Shown in pieces: positions 19,596-27,547 of a DNA stretch of 64,000 nucleotides. Numbering within the stretch: the stretch's first letter is position 1; each line of letters opens with the position of its first letter. The stretch spans positions 4,097,035 through 4,161,034 of the forward strand of contig NZ_CP156660.1 in NCBI RefSeq assembly GCF_039851975.1, read 5' to 3'. Under the pieces are notes generated by a model that was given only the letters and a program-made list of their open reading frames with translations, did no database searches and was not told the origin of the DNA. The stretch comes from Desulfoscipio sp. XC116 (GTDB lineage: Bacteria; Bacillota; Desulfotomaculia; Desulfotomaculales; Desulfallaceae). The position numbers were made by a program, and so were the translations under genes.

Positions 19596-21275
19596 CTAAG
19601 GGGCGTATCGCTTCATTTCAATCTCACGCTGAGCCTCCACCCGCTTTTTGCCAAGCAAAAATATCAGCGGCACCGCAAATAAAATAATTATTGTGCCAAT
19701 TACAAAAGTGTCACCGATACCAAGTGCCATGGATTGCTGCTGCACCGTTAACGCAAGCAGTGCCACCGGGCCGTCCTGCCCGGCCGAAATACCGGAGGCG
19801 GCCAATTGAGCGCCTAACAGCTGTATGCTATCCAGAGCCACCGGGTTGGAAAGGCTGGCACTGTCGGTCAGCATTTGCGCGTGGAAAACCTGTCTTTTCA
19901 GCATCACCCAGGTTAAAAAAGCTATGCCCATGGATGCTGAAATTTGCCGTACCAGGTTGTTGAACGCCGAAGCCCGGCCGGATAAAAAGGGCGGCAATGT
20001 GTTCATACCCGCGGTGGTGACGGGCATCATCATCAGACCCATGCCGGCCGCCCGGATCGTAAGCATCACCTGCAGCCAGTGATAACTGGTATCCATATTG
20101 ATAACGCGTAATTCGTAAGTGGTGATGATTAGTATAACCATGCCGACAATGCATAAGGGCAGGGCGCCTATTTTATCGTACAGCCGGCCGCTGATAGGCA
20201 TCATTATGCCACTCATCAGCGCCATGGGCATAAGCAGCAGTCCGGTTTGCATGGGAGTGAGCCCCATTAAGTTCTGCGCGTAAATAGGTATGAGAAAGAT
20301 AGCTGCAAACAGACCCATGGTTAATATGGCGGTAGTGGCCTGGCTGGCGGCAAACACGGGGTTGCGCAGCAAACGGATATCCAGCATAGGCTGGGGCGTA
20401 TGCAATTCCCACAGCACGAACAGCAGCAGCATGGAAAAGGCGCTTAACAGCAATGTTACTATGTATTGCGAAGTCCACCCCTTGTCCTGCCCCTCGCTCA
20501 AGGCCAGCAACAGGGCAAAACAGCCCAGACCGCTAAGCAAAAAACCTGGCACATCAAATTTTAAATCGTGACGAACGTCAGTTTCCCGGAGAATCAGCCC
20601 CGCAAGGAAGACTACCACAAAGCCGATGGGTATGTTAATGGTAAATATAGTATGCCAGGAAAAGTTATCTACCAGATAACCGCCGGCAGTTGGACCGATA
20701 GCCGGGGCCAGCATGGCGGTAATGCCCCATACGCCCAGGGCCATGCCTATTTTTTGAGGCGGCACAATGCGAAAAAGCATAGCCATGCTGACCGGGATCA
20801 TCATACCCCCGCCAATTGCTTGCAGCACCCGAAAGGCCACCAACGAATTGTTGCTCCAGGCAATGGCGCACAGGGCCGACCCCACGGTGAATGCCGCCAG
20901 CGTATAAATATACAGCCGTTTATAGCCGAAGCGGTCGCCCAGGTAGCCGGTTACAGGAATAACCACCCCGGAAACCAGCAGATAAGCGGTCATCACCCAC
21001 TGTATTTTTTCCGCGCCCACTCCAAAAATGGCCATCAGCTTGGGCAGGGCTACATTGACGATACTGCTGTCCAAAATAGCCATAAAACCGCCCGCAACGA
21101 GGATAAACAGTTGTGCCCAGGGGATGCGGCCATCGGGCGGCCCCCCGCCAGGTGGCCCAAAGCCCGGCCGGTCCGGCCCACCCGGACCTGGCGGGCCGGA
21201 TGCACTGCGATTAAGAGTGTCAGGCGTGCCGGAGATTGCCGGTGAAGCCGTGTCGCCGGAAGATTTAGCGCACAT
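19596..21275 (-). CDS. DHA2-family (EmrB/QacA-type) multidrug MFS transporter, 14 TM
   Basis: A 559-aa major facilitator. LDSSIVNVALPKL in the first helix and GYLGDRFGYKRLY (motif A) after helix 2 are classic, followed by GGGMMIPVSMAMLF and GPTAGGYLVDNFSW (motif C region), matching EmrB. It would export drugs by proton antiport in the cell membrane. The first 45 residues are an unusual cytoplasmic Pro/Gly-rich tail (GPPGPGGPDRPGFGPPGG). Its start overlaps the HlyD partner's stop by 11 bp, so the two are translationally coupled. Confidence 0.9.
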   Translation of the reverse strand: MCAKSSGDTASPAISGTPDTLNRSASGPPGPGGPDRPGFGPPGGGPPDGRIPWAQLFILVAGGFMAILDSSIVNVALPKLMAIFGVGAEKIQWVMTAYLLVSGVVIPVTGYLGDRFGYKRLYIYTLAAFTVGSALCAIAWSNNSLVAFRVLQAIGGGMMIPVSMAMLFRIVPPQKIGMALGVWGITAMLAPAIGPTAGGYLVDNFSWHTIFTINIPIGFVVVFLAGLILRETDVRHDLKFDVPGFLLSGLGCFALLLALSEGQDKGWTSQYIVTLLLSAFSMLLLFVLWELHTPQPMLDIRLLRNPVFAASQATTAILTMGLFAAIFLIPIYAQNLMGLTPMQTGLLLMPMALMSGIMMPISGRLYDKIGALPLCIVGMVILIITTYELRVINMDTSYHWLQVMLTIRAAGMGLMMMPVTTAGMNTLPPFLSGRASAFNNLVRQISASMGIAFLTWVMLKRQVFHAQMLTDSASLSNPVALDSIQLLGAQLAASGISAGQDGPVALLALTVQQQSMALGIGDTFVIGTIIILFAVPLIFLLGKKRVEAQREIEMKRYAP

Positions 21276-21894
21276 GGATTTTCACCACTGCATTAGTGCC
21301 GTAAAGCAGTTGTGATCTATCAATATCCTCAAGTTCGATACGCACCGGGATACGCTGCACCACCTTGGTAAAGCTGCCCCCGGAGTTCGCCTGGCTAAGC
21401 AGCGAAAAAGTGGACAAAGTAGCCTCGCCAATAAAGTCCACCCGACCGGCGTATACTTGACCCGGCACACTGTCCAATCTGATATCCACCGCCTGGCCCG
21501 GTTTTACTTTGTGCAGGTCCGTTTCCTCTATGTTGGCTGTAATATACAATGCATCCGGCCTGACTACCATGGCGACGGCCTGGCCCGCCGCTCCTATTTC
21601 ACCGGCGTGGGCAGTTTTCTTTATCACCAGCCCGCTTATCGGAGAGCGCACCATGGTTAAATCAATGTTGCCGCCTGTCGGCAGGGCAGTATCATCAAGC
21701 CTGGCAATAACCTGGCCGGCCTGTACGAGATCACCCTCCGCCACCTTAACTTCCAGAATCTCCCCGGAGATTCGCGGACTCGCATTGTAAATATCCCCGT
21801 CCACTTTAGCATCCTCGGTAGATACATAATGGATATTGTTATACCAGTAATACCAGGTCACCCCGGCCAAGGCGGCAATCAATAGCATTAGCAC
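21265..21894 (-). CDS. Short HlyD/EmrA-family membrane fusion protein
   Basis: The visible 209 residues start with a membrane helix (MLLIAALAGVTWYYW), then YVSTEDAKVDGDIYNASPRISGEI and a biotinyl-lipoyl half motif (VKVAEGDLVQAGQVIARLDD), VRSPISGLVIKK and a beta-barrel. It lacks the long coiled-coil hairpin of E. coli EmrA, as in the short Gram-positive forms. The first canonical start (ATG 21894) cuts into the helix. In frame upstream, ATT AAA AAT AAA at 21921-21910 would give a normal basic N-terminus, but no ATG, GTG or TTG precedes it before a stop. Either ATT is the start or the gene's 5' end is damaged. Confidence 0.82.
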   Translation of the reverse strand: MLMLLIAALAGVTWYYWYNNIHYVSTEDAKVDGDIYNASPRISGEILEVKVAEGDLVQAGQVIARLDDTALPTGGNIDLTMVRSPISGLVIKKTAHAGEIGAAGQAVAMVVRPDALYITANIEETDLHKVKPGQAVDIRLDSVPGQVYAGRVDFIGEATLSTFSLLSQANSGGSFTKVVQRIPVRIELEDIDRSQLLYGTNAVVKIHVR

Positions 21895-21966
21895 CGCTAT
21901 TATAGTTATTTTATTTTTAATAGGCCATCGCCCCCGTCTTAGACTTTTAAAAAATCTAAATTATAG

Positions 21967-22004
21967 AAAAGGGGATCAGGCATTTTAAAAACCTATCCCC
22001 TTTT
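21967..22004 (-). terminator. Rho-independent terminator after acrB-like gene
   Basis: Perfect 10-bp inverted repeat AAAAGGGGAT / ATCCCCTTTT, extended by AGG/CCT with one bulge, followed on the minus strand by TTTTCTATAATTT. It lies 267 bp downstream of the RND pump gene and just upstream of the HlyD gene, and would separate the two efflux operons. Confidence 0.65.
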
Positions 22005-22051
22005 CCTCTACCAAGTAATTTAGGAAGCCTCAAAGGCTGTCATTACCATGG

Positions 22052-22120
22052 ATACAACCCCTGCGACGATTGAAGTCCGTCATCACAAGGAGCAAAGCGA
22101 CGCGGCAATCTGCGTTTTAC
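22052..22120. repeat. Degenerate REP-like repeat
   Basis: GTCCGTCATCACAAGGAGCAAAGCGACGCGGCAATCTGCG is a degraded copy of the GTCATTGCGAGGAGCGAAGCGACG..GCAATC family. A similar degraded copy, also beginning GTCCGTCAT and ending in CGCTTTAC-type sequence, occurs at about 35258-35300 downstream of tolC. The reading frame across it is not a gene. Confidence 0.6.
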
Positions 22121-22270
22121 AAGCCCGCATTTCTTCAGAGGCCTTGCTTTGGAGTCCGGAATTGCCTCACTGGGCCCGCAATAATATTGCTTTTTTAAAT
22201 AGCATCTAATAGCAACGTCTTTGACAAATATCACCACCATTAATTGCAATATCGTCGATTGGGTCAATTT

Positions 22271-25200
22271 CTATAATGCTTCGTTGGCACTCTTATTTCT
22301 TTTGAAAACCTTGGCTCGAAACTTATTGCTAAGGTCGTCCATTAATGTATATACCACCGGTACCAAAACAAGGGTAATCAGTGTGGAGAACAACAGTCCG
22401 CCCACCACCACCGTAGCCAGCGGCGCCTGTGATTCCGCACCTTCACCGATACCCAAGGCCATGGGGAACATAGCCATGACAGTACATAAAGCCGTCATTA
22501 AAATCGGCCGCAGACGTGTGGGACCGGCTTTTAAAATAGCTTCGTTTCTCTCCAGCCCGCGATGCCGGAGAATATTGACATAGTCGATCAGCACAATGGC
22601 ATTTTTGACCACGATGCCCACCAGCATAATCACGCCGATAAAGGCCGTTACACTGAAAGTCCGGCCGGAGATCAACAAGGAAAGTATAACCCCGGTCAGG
22701 GTAACCGGCACGGAAAACATAATCACAAAGGGGTGCATTAAGGATTCGAACTGGGCCACCATAACCAGATAAACCAGAATAATGGCCAGAACTAAAACCA
22801 ATCCCAGAGTGCCAAAGGTTTCAGCCATTTGCTCCTGCTCCCCGCCGAATTCCACAAGATAGCCGGAAGGCATATTTATATCCTCTATATCCCGCTCAAT
22901 ATCCTGTGTTACACTGCGCAGATCGCGTCCGGACAGCTGAGAAGTTATCGTAACAATACGAGCCTGGTCTTCACGATTAATCGTATTGGGACCCTGATCC
23001 TGCTTAAGTTCCGCCACCTGGCTCAGGGGAATCAGCGTACCCGCGGGCGTCGCTATATTTAAGCCGGACAGTTCACTTTGGGTAAATTCGTAATCGGTTC
23101 CGTGTATCTGCACCCGAATATCCACTTCTTCACCGCCCACCCGGTAGCGGGTGGCCACAGTACCATCAATGGCAGTGCGCACTGCGGAAGATACCTCGGC
23201 CAGGCTTAATCCGTACATGGAGGCCCGGTCCCTATTTATTATCACGTGCAGTTCGGGGCGTCCTTCTTCCAAGCTGCTGGATACCTCGCGAGTGCCGGGC
23301 ACCTGCTCCGCTACAGCGACTACCTCGTCACCCAGCTGAGCCAGAACATCCAGGTCGTCACCTCTGATTTTAATTACTATCGGCGCTTCGCCGGTACCCA
23401 TGCCGGATTCCATGGCCGAAACCTTAATGTCAGCACCCGGAATATCTTTTAGTTCGGCACTTAATTGGTTGGCCAGATCATCGGCAGTTATCTCTCTTTC
23501 ATTTTGATTTACCAGCTTTAAGATTACTTGCCCCTTGTCCGAACTGTCTCCCCCGACCATTGATCCGCCGCTGCCAACAAGGCAAGTGATACTATCAATG
23601 GCCGGCCTGTTTTCCACCACACGCTCAATATCTGTAAGTACCCGGTTGGTTTCATCCAGCGAGGTTCCCTTGGGCATTTCAACATTAATAGTAACATAGC
23701 CCTGATCCGTACCGGGCATAAACTCCATCCCCACCACGGGTATGGCAAAAAGAGACAGGACAAATATTACCAGCACTATCAATATGGTCAATTTACGCCT
23801 TTTTAAAGCAACTTGCAACAGGCGGCGATAATAATCGTCCAGTTGATTAAACCACCGCTCGGATGCACTGTACAGACGCCCCATGCCCCGGAGTTTTTCC
23901 CGGTTGCCGGCCGACTGCTCCTCCCGGCCGGTTTTAGCCGTTTTTAACCAACGGGAAGCCAGCAGAGGCACTATAGTGATGGCTACCGCCAGCGAAGCCA
24001 GTATGCAAAAACTGATGCTCAACGCCATCGGCGTAAAAAGCTGGGCGGCCAGACCTTTCGCAAAGATAAAGGGTACAAAAACCGCCACCACTGTCAAGGA
24101 CGAGGCAATAACCGCCGACCCCACCTCATCCGTGGCCTGCCGGGACGCGATAACCCGGTCCATCCCCGCCTCGCTGTGCCGGACGATATTTTCCAGTACC
24201 ACAATGGCATCATCAACAATTAAGCCTACACCCAGGGCCAAACCGCCCAGAGTGATCATATTGATAGTCATGTCGCCAAAATATAACAGCACAAAGGCTC
24301 CAATGATGGAGATAGGTATAGATGTTGATATAATCAAGGTGCTGCGGAAATTGCGCAAAAATATCAAGACCATTAATATAGCCAGTATACCGCCTATTAC
24401 CGCGTGGTCTGTAAGGTTATTAATAGATGTCTCAATAAATTCCGACTGATCCATAATAATTTGAAAGTCAACGGAAGGCAGTTCCTGCCCCAGTTTTTCC
24501 AGTTCCGCCTTGACTTCCTGGGCCGCCGCCACCGTATTGCCGCCGCTTTGCTTGCTGATCATCAGCATCATACCCGGTTGGCCATTAACCCGGCCGATCT
24601 GGGTAACTTCTTTCTGCCCGTCCACCACTTCGGCAACGTCACTCAAGTATACCGGGGATCCCCCGAAGTTGCCCACTACCACACTGCGAATCTGATCCAG
24701 GTTTTCAAATTCACCGGTCACCCGCAATAATAAATCACTGCGGCCCTCCCGAAGAGCACCGGCGGAAACATTCCTGTTATCACTGCCCAGGGCAGCGGTA
24801 AGAGTATTTAAACTCAGGCCGTAACCATTCAATTTGACGGGATCCACCCGCACCTGAATTTCTCTTTCCCAAGCGCCCATAGAATAAACACTGGCCACAC
24901 CATTTACCCGTTCCAAACGGGGCTGAATAATGTCGTCCACCGTCTGCTTAAGCTGCATAGGATCTGCACTGTTCACCGCCAAATAAATTATGGGCATCAT
25001 GGAAAGGTCCGCTTTAATAACAATCGGCGCATCAGCGCCCTCAGGCAGGGCGTCGCGAACCAAATCAATTTGCTCCCGAATTTCCAGTGAAGCGGCATCC
25101 ATATCCGCTCCCCAATCCAACATAATGGTTACCGTGGAACTGCCCGTCATACTTGTCGAACTAATAGTATCCAAATCGCTTACCGAACTGAGTACCGATT

Positions 25201-25402
25201 CTATAGGTTTAGTGATCTGTTCTTCAATTTCTTCCGGGCCCACCCCCGCGTAATTGGTCATTACCAGTGCCACGGGTAATTCCATCTCGGGGTACAAGTC
25301 AATACTCAACTGGGAAAAAGACACCGCCCCCAGCAAGAGCACTACGGTTACACACACCAAAATCAGCATCGGCCGCTTTATAGAAACATCAGTAATCTTC
25401 AT
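22271..25402 (-). CDS. RND-family multidrug efflux pump, HAE1 type (AcrB-like)
   Basis: The 1043-aa protein is full length for AcrB/MexB homologues. It starts MKITDVSIKRPMLILVCVTVV (TM1), has two large periplasmic-type loops, and GLALGVGLIVDDAIVVLENI in the TM4 region with the paired aspartates of the proton relay. GVIMLVGIVVKNAIVLIDYVN is the matching repeat in the second half. It pumps amphiphilic compounds by proton antiport as a trimer. It is 4 bp downstream of the AcrA-like gene and is followed by a terminator. The partner outer protein is plausibly the TolC at 35305, encoded separately. Confidence 0.95.
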   Translation of the reverse strand: MKITDVSIKRPMLILVCVTVVLLLGAVSFSQLSIDLYPEMELPVALVMTNYAGVGPEEIEEQITKPIESVLSSVSDLDTISSTSMTGSSTVTIMLDWGADMDAASLEIREQIDLVRDALPEGADAPIVIKADLSMMPIIYLAVNSADPMQLKQTVDDIIQPRLERVNGVASVYSMGAWEREIQVRVDPVKLNGYGLSLNTLTAALGSDNRNVSAGALREGRSDLLLRVTGEFENLDQIRSVVVGNFGGSPVYLSDVAEVVDGQKEVTQIGRVNGQPGMMLMISKQSGGNTVAAAQEVKAELEKLGQELPSVDFQIIMDQSEFIETSINNLTDHAVIGGILAILMVLIFLRNFRSTLIISTSIPISIIGAFVLLYFGDMTINMITLGGLALGVGLIVDDAIVVLENIVRHSEAGMDRVIASRQATDEVGSAVIASSLTVVAVFVPFIFAKGLAAQLFTPMALSISFCILASLAVAITIVPLLASRWLKTAKTGREEQSAGNREKLRGMGRLYSASERWFNQLDDYYRRLLQVALKRRKLTILIVLVIFVLSLFAIPVVGMEFMPGTDQGYVTINVEMPKGTSLDETNRVLTDIERVVENRPAIDSITCLVGSGGSMVGGDSSDKGQVILKLVNQNEREITADDLANQLSAELKDIPGADIKVSAMESGMGTGEAPIVIKIRGDDLDVLAQLGDEVVAVAEQVPGTREVSSSLEEGRPELHVIINRDRASMYGLSLAEVSSAVRTAIDGTVATRYRVGGEEVDIRVQIHGTDYEFTQSELSGLNIATPAGTLIPLSQVAELKQDQGPNTINREDQARIVTITSQLSGRDLRSVTQDIERDIEDINMPSGYLVEFGGEQEQMAETFGTLGLVLVLAIILVYLVMVAQFESLMHPFVIMFSVPVTLTGVILSLLISGRTFSVTAFIGVIMLVGIVVKNAIVLIDYVNILRHRGLERNEAILKAGPTRLRPILMTALCTVMAMFPMALGIGEGAESQAPLATVVVGGLLFSTLITLVLVPVVYTLMDDLSNKFRAKVFKRNKSANEAL

Positions 25403-25406
25403 ATAA

Positions 25407-26579
25407 TCACTTCACTTGGGCCTTTATTTTCACTTTAGTATCTTCTTTGAGCATGTTTTGACCGGAAGTAACCACTTGTTCTCCCTCTTTAAGTCCCTTA
25501 AGGATTTGAATCTTCTTACCGTCACTGACACCGACGGTAACCTCGCAGGATTTAACCCGGTCTTTGTTAATAACCCAAACGATATCGGCATCGCCTTTTT
25601 TAACAACGGTATCTCTGGGCACCAACAGCGTTTCAGGCAAAGCATTCTTAATTTGCACTTCGGCAAACATGCCGGGTTTAAGAGTGTGCCGGGCATTATC
25701 TATTTGCACCTTGATGGGGTAGGCCTTACTGGTGGCATCGGCTGCCAAAGCTACTTTGGCAATCACCCCGGTAAACGGTTTATCCGAAACCGCGCTCACG
25801 GTCACCGGCACCTTCTGGCCACGCTCGATTTTATTAATCAAGCTCTCGGTTACAGTGGCTTCAACCTCCACCTTGGACAGGTTTACCACAGTCACTACGG
25901 GTGTTTGAGCGGCGGAACTGGCCAATTCGCCCGGGTTGACATTAACAGCAGTTATCACACCGCTCATCGGAGATTTAATTACCGAGTTATTATCTTGCTC
26001 CTGGCATCTTTCCCTGGCCAGAACCACGGCGGCCTGAGCAGAAGCCAGCGCAGCGGGAGCCGTCTCCTCATAATTCACTTTGGCTTGCTTATAGGGTATT
26101 TCATAAGCAGTTTCAAAACCCGACTGACCGGCCTCGGATATGGCCCCCGAGTCGTATAGCTGTTTACCCCGCTCATAATTGGCGGCAGCCTGTTCATAAT
26201 TAATCCGGGCTACTTCCAAGCCTGACTTGGCCTGGGCCACACCTTCCTCGGCCTGGCGTACCGCCGCTGCCAGGGAAGCCCTGGAAGTATTCTCCAGGGT
26301 AATTAATGTTTGCCCCGCACTGACCTGGCTGCCCACTTCAACATTAACCGCCGCTACCTTGCCGCCCTGCCCGCTGGGTACGACATCCGAAGTCGCCAGG
26401 GCCTTCAGTTTACCGGTGACCACGGTGATATCATTAAGCGCGCCTTTTTCCACCCCGGTTGCTTCAACGGGAATGACGGTCTCTTCCTCTCCGGTTTGCT
26501 GCTTCTTTTCACCGCAACCGGCAAGAGTTAATATAATGACCAAGCAACCAACTAAAATTAATAACGCCTGTCGTTTTAT
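25407..26579 (-). CDS. RND efflux periplasmic adaptor lipoprotein (AcrA-like), probable ATA start
   Basis: The adaptor has a lipobox (TLAGCGEKKQQ), a first lipoyl half (VEVGSQVSAGQTLITLEN), a coiled-coil hairpin around 90-190, a second lipoyl half (SPMSGVITAVNVNPGELASS), a beta-barrel and a C-terminal membrane-proximal domain. It links the RND pump to its exit duct. Start choice: a strong AAAGGAGGT is followed after 8 nt by ATA AAA CGA CAG (26579), which yields a normal lipoprotein signal (KRQALLILVGCLVIILTLAGC). The first canonical codon, TTG 26543, lacks a Shine-Dalgarno and leaves only MVIILTLAGC. I therefore extend to ATA. It could instead be a point mutation from ATG. The pump gene follows at 4 bp. 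Confidence 0.85.
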   Translation of the reverse strand: MKRQALLILVGCLVIILTLAGCGEKKQQTGEEETVIPVEATGVEKGALNDITVVTGKLKALATSDVVPSGQGGKVAAVNVEVGSQVSAGQTLITLENTSRASLAAAVRQAEEGVAQAKSGLEVARINYEQAAANYERGKQLYDSGAISEAGQSGFETAYEIPYKQAKVNYEETAPAALASAQAAVVLARERCQEQDNNSVIKSPMSGVITAVNVNPGELASSAAQTPVVTVVNLSKVEVEATVTESLINKIERGQKVPVTVSAVSDKPFTGVIAKVALAADATSKAYPIKVQIDNARHTLKPGMFAEVQIKNALPETLLVPRDTVVKKGDADIVWVINKDRVKSCEVTVGVSDGKKIQILKGLKEGEQVVTSGQNMLKEDTKVKIKAQVK

Positions 26580-26661
26580 TGTCGACTACCTCCTTTATGG
26601 TGCTTGCTACCAACATATAATCAACAACCCAATACTACGCTTCTGTCCATCATCCACATGC

Positions 26662-26726
26662 CATGGTTATTCGTGATGGTTATTTATGATGGTTATTCGT
26701 GGTTCTTATTCATGATTCTTATTTGA
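26662..26726. repeat. Five 13-bp tandem repeats at the 3' end of marR
   Basis: Units read approximately CATGGTTATTCGT, GATGGTTATTTAT, GATGGTTATTCGT, GGTTCTTATTCAT and GATTCTTATTTGA. They cover the last codons of the MarR gene and the gap before the adaptor gene. Slippage here would alter only the MarR tail (RIMNKNHE) and the intercistronic distance. Confidence 0.8.
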
Positions 26727-27187
26727 CAGCCCCCCCCTTTTTCCTCCAATTTCATAAAATGCAGTATTTTTTCATAAATCTCTATCATATGAAGTAGTTC
26801 TTCCTCCTCCAACCGCCCCAAATAGCGTTGAATCACCCGCTGCCTTCCCGCCTGACAATCCTTGACAACGGCGCGTCCCTCATTCGTCAGTTGAAGCCAC
26901 ACCACCCGACGGTCCTTTTCCGACCGACGGCGTTCCACCATCCCCATGCGGCATAGCCTATCCACCTGCGCAGTGACAGCGCTCAAAGACACGCATAACT
27001 CATCGGCAACTTCCGATACGGTTCTGCGGCCCTGATCGTAAATCATCTTTAAAACTATAAATTGATTCCCCGTAACGCCTTTATCCATGGTTTGCGCCAA
27101 TTCCTGATGCATTCTGCGCAGAAAGTGACGGCCCATTTCATCCAAGCGGTCAATGTAGCGAGAAAGAACCTCCCGGCTCAAAATCAT
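26693..27187 (-). CDS. MarR-family transcriptional regulator of the RND operon
   Basis: A 164-aa winged-helix protein. Residues about 45-110 give the HTH (TVSEVADELCVSLSAVTAQVDRL) and wing (MVERRRSEKDRRVVWLQLT), both diagnostic of MarR. The flanking helices form the dimer. It is the first gene of marR-acrA-acrB, an arrangement in which MarR proteins usually repress their own operon and are released by pump substrates. A sigma-A promoter with an inverted repeat across it lies 125-160 bp upstream. The last eight residues lie in the 13-bp tandem repeat. Confidence 0.9.
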   Translation of the reverse strand: MILSREVLSRYIDRLDEMGRHFLRRMHQELAQTMDKGVTGNQFIVLKMIYDQGRRTVSEVADELCVSLSAVTAQVDRLCRMGMVERRRSEKDRRVVWLQLTNEGRAVVKDCQAGRQRVIQRYLGRLEEEELLHMIEIYEKILHFMKLEEKGGGCQIRIMNKNHE

Positions 27188-27318
27188 CCTCCTCCCTTCG
27201 CTGAGTTAAGTAAATTCCGGAAATCCCGACTGATTGTCATTGCTAGCGTTAGCAAAGCAATTCCAGTTATTACAAACATGTTGATAATAATTTAAAAAGT
27301 GAATTATTTACTGGATTA

Positions 27319-27347
27319 AGTTTATTCCTTCAGTTAATCCTTGTCAA
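27319..27347 (-). promoter_or_regulatory. Sigma-A promoter and candidate MarR operator
   Basis: TTGACA (27342-27347), a 17-bp spacer and TAAACT (27319-27324) face the marR-acrA-acrB operon. GGATTAA (27313-27319) and TTAATCC (27334-27340) form an inverted repeat that overlaps the -10 box and spacer, a fitting place for repressor binding. A decayed REP-like repeat lies in the leader at 27235-27268. Confidence 0.65.
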
Positions 27348-27494
27348 TTGTTAATAGCATTTTTTTACCGGTACCCGAAGCCCGGCTAATTAAGCCGGAA
27401 TGCCGCCCTAAAATAAAAAAGGTGTGTCGCGGAACTACTTTCTTAAGTAGCGTGCGAACACTCCCTTTCATTTAGAAAGCAAAAGTGTATAACT

Positions 27495-27531
27495 AAACAA
27501 AAGCCAACCTGTGAAAGGTTGGCTTTTGTTT
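27495..27531. terminator. Bidirectional terminator after the SLH protein gene
   Basis: A perfect 15-bp stem (AAACAAAAGCCAACC / GGTTGGCTTTTGTTT) with a 7-nt loop, 17 bp downstream of the SLH gene stop. T-rich ends on both strands. The rest of the 360-bp gap towards marR holds the marR promoter, the REP-like remnant and, at 27424-27444, a 21-bp sequence shared with 55747-55767. Confidence 0.85.
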
Positions 27532-27547
27532 AATGCCTTTATTGTGT

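Noticed and set aside
22043-22267. Minus-strand reading frame of 74 codons
   Set aside because: It runs through a degraded REP-like repeat and has no ribosome site or recognisable protein pattern.
25416-26159. 247-codon plus-strand frame opposite the adaptor gene
   Set aside because: Shadow of the AcrA-like coding sequence; no ribosome site and no known fold.
26662-26726. Possible CRISPR-like repeat array
   Set aside because: The 13-bp units are directly adjacent with no spacers and no cas genes are present; it is a simple tandem repeat.
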